Part shown: one piece after another, positions 1 to 12,170 of the stretch | Layout: each line of letters starts with the position of its first letter | Numbering within the stretch: the stretch's first letter is position 1 | Source: Spongilla lacustris | Lineage: Eukaryota > Porifera > Demospongiae > Spongillida > Spongillidae | DNA length: 64,000 bases | Assembly (NCBI GenBank): GCA_949361645.1 | Contig: OX442419.1 | Span: 11,019,609-11,083,608, forward strand | Direction: 5' to 3' | Translations under genes and position numbers: made by a program | Notes under the pieces: generated by a model | The model's database searches: none | Seen by the model: only the letters and a program-made list of their open reading frames with translations | What the model was told of the DNA's origin: nothing

Positions 1-1215
1 AGTTCAAGACCAGGTCAAAAAAAGAGGTCCTAGTAGATCCCCTTGCTGAACTCCAGATTCAGACGTGACACCAAATTAAATGCGTTCTTCAGACCCATTG
101 TGCACCATAACAAAGGATGTTGCCCATAGCACCAACAGGCCCAAGAGAGTAACTCTGGAAAGTGATTTTTAACTTGGATCAAGAGAGCTTGACGTGACAC
201 CAAATTAAATGCGTTCTTCAGATCTACCTTAAAAACAACTGACAAATTCAGTGTCATTCCAATGCTCCTCAACACATCTCCTCAGCCCATGAGCAATTTT
301 CTCTGTGCCAAAAGGGCATGCCACACCAAATTGATGTGGATGAAAAAACTCTGCTGCCTTGCATTTCACTGCAGCACACAGACACTTTCCTGTTAGGCGG
401 CGGAGGGTTTCTCCAACAGCAATGAGCCGAACATCCAGGGGTCAATCAGGCTTAGATTTATTCAACGCAGTCAGGTTTACACCAGTGAGGAAGACAAAAG
501 GTTGAGATGGAGCTCTTCCTGATGCAAGAAGATGAACAACTGCCTTGAGAGACAGAACTGCTGTCTGAAAAGGAGAGTCTGCTGCATCAATGAGATGCTG
601 GACATGGAGACCAGTAGGCCCAGCAGCAGTGAGATTAGGAAATGATCTCAAAATTGCCATTATGTTAACACTACTGAGAATGCTAACATCAAATTCAGGT
701 GCAGTAGGTGTGATAGGATGTTCACACTTGGGGTGCTTTGTAAATAGCAACTTCCATGTCTCTTCAGAATTTGGTGCAACACCTGATGAAACTAATGCCT
801 GACATGCCTTGCCATAAAGACCATCTTGGGCAAGGGAGATGCTGAGATCACCTGTTGTTTTGAAGAGCTGTCCTTGGCATGATACAATCGGTTGGATGGT
901 AAAGCACGGGCCCTTGCCATCCTCCACAATTCACTGAAGCTCTCCTTTAACCAAAGGTCACAAAGAGCCTCAATGGGGACTGGTTTATGATGACGGCCTC
1001 CTCGCTTAGCACTTGGAAGGTTGCACTTTGGAAGCATTTAAAGCGTCAACCAGGAATCTAAGGAGTTCTCAGATACAACCCTCTGTAAGGATGAAGAGAG
1101 AGCTCTTGCGAAGGCATGCTTAGCTAGGTTAGGAATAAATCATATGGTGGCACATTTGAGGCTGAAAACCTCCTCTAGGGAAGGTACTACATCTGGTGGA
1201 AGAGCAGCACTGGAG
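1..1215 (-). pseudogene. 5' part of a non-LTR retrotransposon ORF (reverse transcriptase), truncated by the window start
   Basis: Reading from about 1,215 down to 1, broken frames give the pre-RT region and the first RT motifs. Seen: a segment around 450-925 with LTAAGPTGLHVQHLIDAA, then VDLKNAFNLVSR (RT motif A type) near 190-235, and GVQQGDLLGPL (motif B region) in another frame near 20-50. The same order and very similar residues occur in the better copy at 35.5-37.7 kb, so this is a second, older member of that family. It is disabled by in-frame stops, at least one frameshift near 900 and a small internal duplication (62-93 and 191-222). The YxDD motif and endonuclease would lie to the left of the window. 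Remnants of the N-terminus may continue to about 1,450. The assignment to an RT element is firm; the state upstream of base 1 is unknown. Confidence 0.85.
62..222. repeat. 32-bp direct duplication inside the RT remnant
   Basis: Bases 62-93 and 191-222 are identical (both begin GACGTGACACCAAATTAAAT). The second copy encodes the normal motif A segment LKNAFNLVSR. The first copy sits where a different stretch is expected, so the motif A coding piece was copied about 130 bp downstream in the sense of the ORF. Confidence 0.9.
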
Positions 1216-2470
1216 TTTAAATTATAGGACTGGCTACCAGGGGAGGCTAATACATATGATGTAGATGATATACATTTCAGACTGTGCGAGGACTGACGGG
1301 ACAAGGTAACCAACTCTGAACAATGATGGCAAATATAAAGACGTTTTCAACCAGGTGTTAGGGACATCACCATGAAAAATCCCTTTGGCATGACTGGTCA
1401 TATGGGAGTGCCACATGGATGGAGCAATATGTTCCTTACACTCTTGCACTGCACATGGTTTCCCTTCTGACAGCGATCATCTCCAGGTGGCTCCCATCTT
1501 AAAATTTAAATAACTGTAGTGTGTTGTGTGTATTACACATTATTCGTGTATCGTAAATATGATTGTAAATATTATATGTTTTTATTTGATATATAATTAT
1601 TGTTTCTATGCATTCCATTATGTTAAAATTTAAAGTAGTTATGGATCAATTCATACAAGGATTAAAAACATTATTTGTGCATTGTTCTGCCATACTTTAC
1701 TCACAACAGATTGAAATGATATTTTGTTTATGTATCAAAGTTTGTAGAGGTTAGTCCCATCTTGTATAGGAATAAATTTTTTTGTCTTCTTGATGTGATA
1801 TTGATTTCCAATGAGATTTAGAAGAGCAAGCTATCAGTTTTTAAATGAGGCAAACGGTATGTCTTGTCAAGGTACATGTGCATACGTGTTACCAACATTA
1901 TCTTCCAGATGGAAAGTTGCCACATGGGTGTTTGACCCAGTCCATTTTAATGACCCCACTGCAAGATTCCCAACAGCTGAAACTTACAAAATGGAAATGA
2001 GGGGATGATATGGTGGAAGCAGTTATAGGAAACGATGGATTTGGAATGTTATACATTTTCAAGTGTGCATTTGAATTGATGAGTGGGTTATTTGTTTACT
2101 AGCTCTGTTCATTAATAGGCATCATGTTATAAAAGCATAGATATAATCTCTTGTTTTAAATCTACCAGGAGCTAAACAATCTCATTTATTAAATTTATAA
2201 AAATGAACAACCAACTGAGATTACATTTACTCCAATCACTAGTAATGAGGTAAAAGGATATCTTCAAGTGTTCAACATGACTGATTCAATTCCAGTTATT
2301 AGTGTTTGCAATATTTCAGCAAAGGCTGCAGCACTGGCCTTCAACAAGGAATCCATCTGGGTTCTGGTTCTTAAAGACTTTCAGGATTCCAAATTATTGT
2401 TTGACCTGAATAAAAAATTAAAGATATCAAAGAGCTCTCAATGGTACCTTATGCACACTTCTAGCTCCTT
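1216..2470. other. Unassigned AT-rich stretch with two short coding-like fragments
   Basis: No recognisable gene. Bases 1,234-1,449 on the minus strand may still be N-terminal sequence of the RT element. A 65-codon open stretch at 1,811-2,008 and another at about 2,200-2,460 (plus strand, contains VSVCNISAKAAALAFNKES-like sequence) have protein-like composition. They match nothing I know and lack clear splice borders. The second runs straight into the CA repeat. They may be remnants of mobile-element exons. Confidence 0.4.
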
Positions 2471-2523
<53 letters not shown>

Positions 2524-2577
2524 CACAACACACACACACACACACATAAACACACACGCACATGCACACACGCACAC
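2471..2577. repeat. (CA)n microsatellite
   Basis: About 107 bp of CA dinucleotides with minor interruptions (one CAA, a few CG). Open frames across it (repeated His-Thr or Val-Cys) are artefacts of the repeat. Confidence 0.97.
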
Positions 2578-2782
2578 CGAGGCTGGGTACATCACCATGT
2601 ACCATTTTTTAAAAAATGCAGATGCATGTACAAAGAGATCAACTTAGATCAGTTGGATGGCTCTACAGCGAATAGCACACCTTATAAATAAACACTCCCA
2701 ATGACAACACTGCACACACTTCACAGACGTACACACACATGCATATGCATAGAGATTGTGATAACCTGATCAGTGGACTGAG

Positions 2783-2783
2783 T

Positions 2784-2832
<49 letters not shown>
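2783..2832. repeat. (CA)n microsatellite
   Basis: Second CA tract with a short TATA interruption, 200 bp after the first. Confidence 0.95.
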
Positions 2833-2834
<2 letters not shown>

Positions 2835-4580
2835 CACGGCGGACGCACATAATGATAACTGGAGAAGTGACCATTCTGTTGTTTAGATGGTAGGTTTAAA
2901 CATTCCAATGACACCACTAACATACACTCTTTCTAGGGCTGTTGCCGCCGCGCCAGTACGGTTGCACAGTTTTAATTAGGACCACTTTTCCCAATAGTGT
3001 CTCGATTTTTACAGGTACTGATTGGCCTTCAACAGATCCAGCGACTGGGGCTTCACTTTGCTGTGCTGCTTCGTCCCTCTTGTGCCAAATGGCTTTCAGT
3101 TCAGCTAGCATGTTAAATGATGAGGGAGTGGCCTGAGGTATGGAGGAAGAGAGAAGAGTGGTACGTACTGTTATGAGGCGCTCACCAGCAAAGTAGGAGG
3201 GATGGAGGAAAGAGAGAAGGGGGAGGAGGATACAGGGCCATAGCCAGATTTATGAGGGAAGGGTGGGCGGTCAGATATGTGCAAGTGAGTATATTTAGAG
3301 AGGCCCTATTCCAAATGCAGACAAATTGTACTATTAAATAGTCAGTAGTACCATTGAAATCATGCACCAAATATTTATCAAATAACAATTCATTTTTGGA
3401 ACATAGTGGGTCACGTCACTTGTGACCTTCATTATGGAAGGGGAGTTGTTTGACCCCCCCCCCCCCCCACCCCAGCCCTGGGATTAGGGGAGCATGGAAG
3501 GGGAGGAGGGAAGGTGGGAGGATAAAGAGGAGGGAATTATTGTAATCTATTTGTTTGGCTCACCTGCCGATCAAGTTTTCCTGCCCTCTGGCATCGTGGT
3601 GATGTCATACATCTCTGACCGAAGTATCTGGTGCCAACCAGCTGCTGACAAAACTCCTTGTGAAGAGCCTGCAGCTGTTGGTGCTCCACTGTACACAAGC
3701 TTGGGAGCAGCTCTGGACGGGTACTGCTGACTGCCATAAAGGTGAAATGCAGGAGCCCTTAGAATGACATCAGTGTGGTCTAGTACAGAGGACTGCAATG
3801 GATCTAAGGAGGCAGTGAGCGAAGGAAAGGGAAGGGAGACAGATAGAGGAGGCAGTAGGGAGAGCAATTTGCTGTGTAGTAAGCCCCTGCGGTTATCCCC
3901 TCATTTTGTTCACAGAGTCGCCTTCAGCAGGGACTATCAATATAGACAGTGAACAATGGCAGACCGAATGAATAATGTCAGGTATGACTAGTAGATACAG
4001 TTGGTTTCCGTTCCGTGGTGCCAGAAGGGTGGCCGGAGACGGAAGAGTGGTAGGCATATTCGATAAATCCGGCTGTACCCGTCACCTAACCCGATGAGAT
4101 CCTTCAATATCAATGGTAGCTGCGAGAAATAAAGCCCGGAATCAGCCACACAGCTGGATTGGAAATATAATAAAACTTACAAAGTAGGCTAATGAGCATA
4201 GGTCACTGACTTGCTCTTGGTATGGTCTGTAGACCTTCGCGCGCTTACACATGATATTTTAAAGAAAGCTTGCTCAAAATCCCACGCCTCAAAAGCATCT
4301 CTCTATTATTTAAATGGTCAGGCTCCAAAGTTCTGTAAACTCAGTAAGAAACTGGATCCGGCCGCGGGTTTGGGTGGTATTAGCATATTATGATTAGCTC
4401 GACTGCAATGCGCTAGCTAGACAATCGATCCGATGACCGCAAAGGATCGATTCAATAGTCATGATCGTTGCGGTGAGGAAGAAATAATTTTGTCCAGTTT
4501 GGCGTTCCATACCATCGATCAATATGAAGGGGTTCATCGGTCGATATGAAGGGTCCATCGATTGAACCCCGTTGAAGTTA
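2833..4580. other. No assignable gene; includes a C homopolymer near 3,453-3,469
   Basis: Several 60-100 codon open stretches overlap here on the minus strand (for example 2,917-3,111 and 3,537-3,737) with ordinary amino-acid composition. None has a motif I recognise or a convincing chain of splice sites. They could be exons of a decayed element; I cannot decide. Confidence 0.4.
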
Positions 4581-4848
4581 TGCACCTATCAGTGGTAAGT
4601 GCCCCCCCCCCCCCCCCCCCCCCCAAAATCCGGGACATATGGGGGATTTGACATTTATTAAATCAAATCGTTGGGGGTTAATAACTGGTCAATTCGCAGC
4701 GCCATTTGCTGTTGACCACACCCAATGTCAAATCCCCCGTACGCGTGCTGGTAGAAACAATGGTCAAATCCCCCTATATGTCCCGGATTTGGGGGGGGGG
4801 GGGGGGGGGGGGGGGTGGTTGCACTTACCATTATGATTGATAGGTGCA
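4581..4848. mobile_element. 268-bp foldback MITE containing a poly-C and a poly-G run
   Basis: Termini are TGCACCTATCA and its complement TGATAGGTGCA, flanked on both sides by TTA (4,578-4,580 and 4,849-4,851), which suits a 3-bp TWA-type target duplication of PIF/Harbinger-like elements. Inside each arm, symmetrically, lies a run of more than 20 C (left) or G (right), followed by ATCCGGGACATATGGGGGAT and its complement. No coding capacity. The superfamily name rests only on the duplication length. Confidence 0.75.
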
Positions 4849-5034
4849 TTAGCCGCACATTCCAAGTAATTATCATAATCACGGACTTAAATTTATTCAT
4901 TGAAGATACAATACTCGTCAGTATCCCCTAAATCCGGTTAGATGCCCCTTCATATTCCAATGGATTACCCGTTTAATTGATAGGTGTTTCAGGCACAATA
5001 CAAACAAGCCAGAGATAATATTAATGGCCTACTA

Positions 5035-5262
5035 TTCCATCACATGGTGTTTCATGCAGCACAACACAAATAAACACATGCCAGTGAGCCTGCATGACAG
5101 AGATAACACCCACTTGACATATATCTCAGCAAGAGGTATGGCTTTGACCCCTCCCACTTTATGACCATGACCCATCACATGGTGTTTCAAGCACAACACA
5201 CATTTAAAAGAAATGCCAGTGCCAATTGAAATATCTGAGCAAGAGGTATGGCTTTGGCCTCA
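5035..5262 (+). repeat. Dispersed repeat, copy 1 (tandem partial dimer)
   Basis: Contains ATCACATGGTGTTTCATGCA, AAATAAACACATGCCAGTG and ATCTCAGCAAGAGGTATGGC, partly repeated within the segment. A very similar segment lies at 7,062-7,370 in the same orientation. Confidence 0.8.
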
Positions 5263-7061
5263 CAGTAGTTGGGGTACCAAAGTTTATAGGGTAATCTGTA
5301 TATACGTATACCAATAACTGCCGTACATGTTTGTTGTTTAGAGTTTTAATATTAATGTGTAATTTGTAACTTGAAGGGTTTGGCTGTTTCAAAATTCATG
5401 CTCTGGATAGCCCATGATGTCATCACGCAACTCCTTAAGCTGCAGCAGAATGTTTTTAGAAACTGCACTTTTTGGATGAATTATGATTATGTTTTAAGCC
5501 GGCCGGCCACATGTTATTGCCATAGTTTGTCATATATGTATAGAAAAGGTTCGGATCTATCCACGGCCAAATACTCAGAAAAAACCTCATGAGTGTGTGT
5601 GTGTGTGTGAGAGGGGGGCAGGGGGCCACACTATAGTGACATCAACAAATATTGATTTCAGACTCTCGTCTTAACATTGCAATGGCAATGTGCAATCTGC
5701 AACATGTATATTCATGAACATCATGATCCTAACTGGTTCATAGATCTCCACTCATGACTCCATTTTGGTATTGTGCCATGCCCAACATTGTATATTTAAA
5801 CGATTACATATGGTATAGTAGTGCAGAATGTTTTACATACCTTACCGTTATTTGATTTGTTATAATATCCGATTCGGAATTTATACAATGCCCTTATATG
5901 AACACATATATGGATGTGTTCCAGTAACTGTATCCTCCATGAGTACTGATTTATATGCTTTGGATGTGCAATCTTTATACTAGTTTGTGCAATATTAGTT
6001 CATTGCCATCATATCCTTTCCCATATAGGTGTACTGAACATTTTAATTCGTGTACATTGGGTGTAAACCATTTGTTTCATTTATCTTACTGTAACACATG
6101 CATGATCATTATTCTGTCAAATTAAACTGATGCATTTTATGTACTTTTTAATAGTGCACCTGTGTATGATTTATATGTCCTGCTGTAACTGTACTTGTAA
6201 TTATTTAATACATACATTAATAACTATTATAAATATCATAGGATTAGTCATATCACTGCTCAGTTGATTTAAATATACTATTCGACATCTTTTTTTTTAA
6301 ATTTCTCAGTAAAATGTATGTTAACATATCTTTTGCTCAGTTGTACAGCATTGATAAGATTATTTCACTCATGCATTTCAACACCGTTATCAGTTTACAA
6401 ATCCACTGATGTGCTAAAATAAATAAATAAAAAGGCAATCATTATATATGTATGGCATTATATGTACTATGCATCCAGCATTATCTGACCATGTGTAAAT
6501 ACATATACACACATACATGGATTGAGCTTGGTTGGTATTAGGATGAAGGGGGGGGGTGGGAGTGGGGGGGCACACACAGCTTTTGCTTATTATTTCAAAT
6601 TGGTATATAAGATGATACACATTAGCTTCTGTGCATTTTAACTGTCCGAGCTTCCATGTTGCATCAAAATGTAAAAGGTTTTGAGTCTAAGTCTCATTCC
6701 AGATCAGAACATAGAAAACAGTTGTGATGAATGTGCTTATACGCATGCATGCATGCATCCAGATATTTTCCATTTATGGCTTGTTGACATACAGCTTGCA
6801 TTGTAAGGTCTGATAATGGATATTGAGGTTACTGGAAGCATGAAATGATTATGTGTGTGTATGTGTGTGTGTGTGTGTGTGTGTGAGGAATGCATGTAGA
6901 TGTTTATGAGATATACATGTAGCCCAATAAATAGTGTACGTAAGTCCGATTGGTTGTGATGTCTGCCTTTAGAGATCTCTTTATCCTAGCATACTTCAAG
7001 CTGATCTGTAGATCGATGCAGGGTCTTCATAAAATACCTACGACTCAAATAACATAACATA
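5263..7061. other. AT-rich non-coding DNA with a (TG)n tract at about 6,851-6,885
   Basis: Stops are dense in all frames. The only structured sequence is the TG dinucleotide tract near 6,851 and a G-rich stretch near 6,547-6,570. I see no gene. Confidence 0.6.
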
Positions 7062-7370
7062 ATAATCACATGGTGTTTCATGCACAACACAAATAAACAC
7101 ATGCCAGTGCACCTGCATGACAGAGATCACACATGCAACACCCACTTGACATATCTCAGCAAGAGGTATGGCTCTGACCCCTCCCAATTTGGAACCATGA
7201 CTATGTCTATCGATGGCCTACTATTCCATCACAAGGCATTTCATGCACAACACAAAAAAAGTCAAAATTCCAGTGCACCTGCATGACAGATACATCACAT
7301 GCACATGACCCACATGACATATCTGAGCAAGAGATATGGCTTTGGCCCCTCCACATATCTGAGCAAGAGG
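7062..7370 (+). repeat. Dispersed repeat, copy 2 (tandem partial dimer)
   Basis: Direct counterpart of 5,035-5,262: the same ordered blocks (ATCACATGGTGTTTCATGCA, then CTCAGCAAGAGGTATGGC) appear twice, the second time shortened. Two direct copies about 2 kb apart could be ends of a decayed element, but I see no internal coding sequence to support that. Confidence 0.8.
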
Positions 7371-7736
7371 TACTGAAGTAGTTTTTACAAAAAAAGTAAT
7401 GGGCACTACTGGTGATCATCAAGTCGTACCTTTTCAGACTTGTTCAGTGAATTTGCGTTCCTCTTATATAAACCAGTTTAACCATGGATCTTACTGCTAT
7501 GATGTGATCAGTATACTGACCTGTTAATGTCCTTAGTCAGTAAAAGACATCTTCTGTTGGAAATCTGATGAACCAAAACAATTGTCCCTTTTGCTGTGTA
7601 CCGATGCATAATATTAGGAATTCAATAAGCTTTTAGACACAATACAGGATACCTTTTAAATTTTCTGCTACAAGTCTAGTTGCCTATTGTAATTGCATGG
7701 GAAGCATTTCCTATATGGCATGCACCTTTCCGGGGA

Positions 7737-7760
7737 GGGGGGGGGGGGGGGGGGGGGGGG
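7737..7760 (+). repeat. Poly-G run of 24
   Basis: Uninterrupted G homopolymer followed by CGGGGCG. Prone to sequencing and assembly error and to G-quadruplex formation. Confidence 0.95.
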
Positions 7761-8268
7761 CGGGGCGCTGGAAGCCCCGGAAGCCAACGCTTTGTGTGTA
7801 GATAAACTCCAAAACTGTAAGCAGTTAATAGCAAGTTTGTTTTGAGACCAGCATGTAATATAAAACAGCTATAGTGCAGCCAAGGCCACTCGTGGTAGCC
7901 GTTGTAAACGATAGTACGGGTAGCTTAATGCCTTCGTTTGTTAGGTGATTTGATCTCATATGTAGTCACAAAATCTTTGTGTGGCAGGAAGGGATAATCT
8001 AACGACACACTGAAGCCATGTTCAAATTGGTATAATCGTAGATATTAAAGGATTGGTTTGTAGCCACCTCACCCAAAATACCTTGTCCTTGGTAAACACC
8101 TATTTGACGCCGCCTATTAGCTATTTGTGTCTACAGGTTAGTACCGAAGTTTTGCTTGTGAAGGTATAAGCTAGCTTAAGTTAGCGTTGGAAAAGTGGAA
8201 AAGTGCAGCGCGCGGCCATGGCCGCTGCTGCCGCCGCAGCTCCTACGCCACTGTAAAGGGCTATTATA

Positions 8269-8574
8269 GTGCACAATGACAGCGATTCAGCAACAGCAGC
8301 GAGCACAGCCGTAGAGAACCAACGTTCAGGTTATCTACGTACACTGATTGCAGGGCGGAAAGAACTGCTTTTTCTGCCTTCTAGTGAGGCTGCGCCACCG
8401 GGAAATATCAAGTACGAGTTCGTAATGAAGAATGAAGACTACCACAATCGTTGTCCTTCGTGCTATCTACTTGTGACAAAGCGTATCGGGTTGCCACCTG
8501 ATACTCTTAAAGTTATTCTTGCTGCAGTTGCTGGTGCTGATCATGAATCGCTGCCATTGTGCGTATTAAGATAG
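8269..8574 (+). CDS. Weak candidate exon of an unrecognised protein
   Basis: About 100 codons open with balanced composition, including NRCPSCYLLVTKRIGLPP and LKVILAAVAGADHESLP. No in-frame ATG at the start; the frame opens right after TATTATAG, which could be a 3' splice site. A CpG-rich alanine-coding ATG stretch (8,218-8,256) lies just upstream but is separated by a stop. I do not recognise a family. Possible continuation through a GT at about 8,559 and the acceptor CTCTTTTAG near 8,603. May be an exon of a real gene or chance. Confidence 0.25.
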   Translation: MHNDSDSATAASTAVENQRSGYLRTLIAGRKELLFLPSSEAAPPGNIKYEFVMKNEDYHNRCPSCYLLVTKRIGLPPDTLKVILAAVAGADHESLPLCVLR

Positions 8575-9339
8575 ACCTTTAAACGCTTTCTTTCTCTTTT
8601 AGACCATGCCGAAGCCAATCACCCCTACCACTTTTTGTCCACTTTTTGAGTCCTCAAAATTTACTTTCTAACTTTTTGAGTACTCAATTTTTACTTTATT
8701 CACAGGTATTTAGAGACGCACAGTAATGGCTTACACACATGTCACCAAATATTTGCAAATTTGCACACATATCTTGGCTGCAGCAGAGTTTGTAGCATCA
8801 AATTGAAGGTCATGGGCATGGTCATGCAGTAGAACTGATCTATGATGATTATTCTGGGGTGTGGGTAAAGGGTTAAATTTGCAAGCACCTTTTGCAATTA
8901 AAACACAAACTTGTTTTTTTTTTACACAATTGAAGGGGCTACGGGTATCAATGTCAGTATTTTTATAAAAATATTGATTACCACACACAAGATTTTACAA
9001 GAGGGCGCCATTTTTGTCTCATTAAAATTCGGTTTTGTTTCCATATACATAGATACAAGTGGTGTTATGCACCCTGTCTTACCACAGCTGCCCATGACTG
9101 AGCAGATAGTGTTTCTTTATTTGGGCACGTGCGCGCGTTTTGTTCTATTTTAGTGCATAAATCGTTCCCATACATTCGCACCTCTTGAGTTGCAGATAAA
9201 CTTATACAGTAGCAAAATATCCATTTGTAAAGTGGAGACTTGCAGTGTTAAACTGCCTAATAGCAGCTCAAAAGCGTACAATGTTTTTTTCCTAACTTGT
9301 GGCCTGGGGAGGAGTAATAATTTGCAGATTCTTTGGTAG
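8575..9339. other. No gene seen
   Basis: AT-rich. A short tandem pair built on ACTTTTTGAGTCCTCAA and ACTTTTTGAGTACTCAA lies at about 8,640-8,695. Nothing else supported. Confidence 0.5.
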
Positions 9340-9615
9340 TGAATTCGATTTACGGTACACGCATCACGTGCGCGTTTCGTTTGAACGTCGAGATTCGAGA
9401 GAAGAAGTCGAGCGATTCTGGTAGGCGCTATTTTACATAGGAAACGTTATTTACAATCTCTCTTTGAACATGTAAACGTTCCGAGAGTCATTGTAACTGT
9501 GCAGATTTATTCGGCCACCTTGTTAATGACGTTTTCTACTCTTTATGTGTAGTCTGGATCGAGCCCTATTGAACGTATAATCTGGCACTACTGCTACTGT
9601 TGAACTTTTTCAAAG
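9340..9615 (+). promoter_or_regulatory. CpG-richer segment ending in a 5' splice-site-like module (candidate non-coding first exon)
   Basis: The segment is richer in CpG than its surroundings (GTGCGCGTTTCG, AACGTCGAGATTCG) and ends with TTTTTCAAAG followed by GTGAGG at 9,616. The same end, CAAAG/GTRAGG followed by GGCTTGG-like sequence, recurs at 11,575, 11,939, 15,159, 18,578 and 20,939. I infer a promoter plus non-coding exon whose splice donor was later duplicated. There is no transcript evidence. Confidence 0.3.
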
Positions 9616-10899
9616 GTGAGGCGGGCTTGGGTGAGGTATTATTGCTTTGATGGGTTTTGCGCTATATACGAGTACCATTTTGGGTGCTGCGAAAGTTTTA
9701 ATCCCTTCGGTCGACACATGTCGGCGCAATACTTTTATATGGAGCGCACCTGACCAGTCTTGGCACACGTTGTCACAATAACATTGCTTCACTGTTGGCT
9801 ACCTTAGAAAACCAGGGCTGGGTATTGAGAAATGGATGGGCAAGTAGCTGGATAGGAGGATATACATGTACTTGAATTTTGGTAAATAGAGGGGTGGAAT
9901 TGGCGTTCATGAGAAAGTCATGTGGGAGCTGGTGGGGCCCATACAATTTGCAGGTATGGTTTTTTTGACGAAGACCATATAACTTATACTCCCTACACTT
10001 ATAAACAAGCTATCACTCATTTGGAATGTTCTCTATGAGCTACGTGTATAAAGTTGATTATATAATGCCCCCCATCACCATGTGTGTAAGTCAAAAAGTG
10101 TATATTCTCTTTCGCAAGAAAGTACAGCATTTTCACTATTATGAACTATTATTGTCTGTCTCAAGTACTAAGAGAGTTGTATGCTGCTTATTTGGAGCTT
10201 TGTGTCTTATCGGTGGTATGAAATAGCCTCATGCCAATTTATACAATGAATCTGTCATTTTTCACTAAATATCACTTTTTGGGTGGTGGTCCAAGGTATG
10301 CTAGATACTGAAGATATAAAATTTTCTTTGACAGATATCAAGTTTTTACGATATTTGAGCTTAATACCTACAAGTACATGTAACTCCTGATTCTTTGAGC
10401 TCTAAAGTGTCAAAATTGAAATCCATGTTCAAAAGTAATGTCTTCTTTTCATTTCAGTTTAAATAAACTATTGGTGAGTTATAGGTTTGAGAACATCAAG
10501 TAGACATTTCGCGGTACTACACCGTTTTTGGTGTGTTTAGGGGAATGGACAATGTTCATTTGTATGCTTCAGTCTAATTATCATTCTACATCACAAACCA
10601 CAATACTTTTTTGAATTGAAAGTTCAATCTGCATCCATTTTGGTGTCTTCTGCAGTAATTTTTTCATCAAATTTAGCTTTTCCTAACTGTCTTATTATCT
10701 GAGACAGACATAGTACAACCATCTGGTTTTATTGTTTTGTGAGTCTCATTTATGTTTCTCTTGCTTGTCCTGTTAACATTGCGTACCTACAAGGGTTTGT
10801 GTGGCATGGTCACCCAACTCTGCACTCATCAGTGTTTCCCACAGCGTGATTACTTTGTTACCTACCACTACCCACACTCCTTTCGTTTCTTGTCACTAT
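9616..10899. other. No gene seen
   Basis: AT-rich with frequent stops. Nothing recognisable on either strand. Confidence 0.5.
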
Positions 10900-11415
10900 G
10901 CCTACTACTACCCCTACGCCTCCCCTCTACCCCTACTTCTCCCCTCCTACCCTTACTCTTCCGCTCCTACCCCTACTCCTACTCCTCCCCTGTACCCTAC
11001 TCCTCCCCTCCTACCCTTATTCCTCCCCTCCTACCCCTACTCCCTCCCCTCCTACCCTACTCCTCCCCTCCTACCCCTACTCCCTCCCCTCCTACCCTAC
11101 TCCTCCCCTCCTACCCCTACTCCTCCCCTCCTACCCTACTCCCTCCCCTCCTACCCCTACTCCTCCCCTCCTACCCACTCCTCTCCTCCTACCCCTACCC
11201 CCTCCCCTCCTACCCCTACTCTCCTCCTACCCACTCCTCCCCTCCTACCCCTACTCCTACCCTTATTCCTCCCCTCCTACCCCTACTCCTCTTCTATCCC
11301 TACTCCTCCCCTCTACCCCTACTCATCCCCTCCTACCCCTACTCCTCCCCTTACCCCTACTCCTTCCCCTTCCTACCCCTACTCCCTCCCCTCCTAAACC
11401 TACTCCCTCCCTTAA
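10900..11415 (+). repeat. Pyrimidine-rich minisatellite, about 20-bp unit
   Basis: Degenerate repeats of CTCCCCTCCTACCCCTACTC over about 500 bp. The top strand is almost all C/T with a single A per half unit, so three overlapping plus-strand frames stay open and read as Pro/Leu/Ser/Tyr-rich; these are not genes. The complementary strand carries repeated GGGG runs and could form G-quadruplexes. Confidence 0.95.
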
Positions 11416-11499
11416 GGCCCTAAGTACTTTAGGCTAAGTATCTTAGTTGTAATTTGCTATATGCATTGTATGTCAGTTGAAAAAGAAAAGTTTAGTGTT

Positions 11500-11760
11500 G
11501 AGACTTAGTTGTGGATTGAGCACTTATTATTGAACATTCAGTTTGTGATACTACTAGTGTCAAGTATTTTCAAAGGTGAGGCTAGCTTGGATGAGACTTT
11601 ATTTAGAACCATGTAAAATAGGTGATGATATTGTGAGGGGGTGGGTGTACATGTATGTTTGGGGAGTGGAAGCTTGTTTTTTGGGTAGTGAAAATAAAAT
11701 ACATGGATGTGAATATATGCAGGTTAAAACCGCAAGGAGCCTTAAATACATATGACACAC
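11500..11760 (+). repeat. Splice-donor module, degenerate copy
   Basis: Shares GATTGAGCACTTATTATTGA, CTTGTGATACTACTA-type sequence, CAAAG/GTGAGG (donor at 11,576) and GGAAGCTTGTTTTTTGGGTA with the modules at 15,080-15,310 and 20,870-21,120. Confidence 0.85.
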
Positions 11761-11859
11761 TAGTTCCTCTATTTCACTGTTGGTTCTTTTGTTTAGTCTG
11801 GAGGTTGCTATATCCTGTGTTCCTGTTTGGTGACTACTGGTTCCTCTGTTCAGTCTTGT

Positions 11860-12170
11860 TACTCTGTTCCTGTTGGAGACTTATTTGTGGATTGAGTGCT
11901 TACTGAACATTCAGCTTGTGATACTATCAGTTTCCAAAGGTGAGGCTGGCTATATTGCTATTGGAGGTGATGATGTTTATTGTTAGGGATGAGAGGGGAA
12001 GCTTGTGAATTTTAGGGCTGTCCACTGCACATGCAAACGTGCCGCACATTCTAACTGCATCGGTTCTGTTGGTCCATGAATACTGATCACATAGTCCCAA
12101 TCCAGATTGATCTGGATTGTGGTTGAACACTAGTGCCTTGATGCATTGTGCAGATGGACCATTCTTTACA
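11860..12170 (+). repeat. Left flank of duplicated block, copy 1
   Basis: Nearly identical to 18,490-18,821: both run from a TTGGAGACTTATTTGTGGAT box through TTTCCAAAG/GTGAGGCTGG (donor at 11,940) to a GATCTGGATTG box and then into the 22-bp minisatellite. This shows that flank and array were duplicated together. Confidence 0.9.

Noticed and set aside
5035..7370. Two direct repeats as long terminal repeats of a retrotransposon
   Set aside because: No primer-binding site, polypurine tract or internal coding sequence, and each copy is itself a partial dimer.
10752..11437. Pro/Leu/Ser/Tyr-rich frames of 180-220 codons
   Set aside because: Three overlapping frames across one low-complexity pyrimidine repeat, with no independent support.
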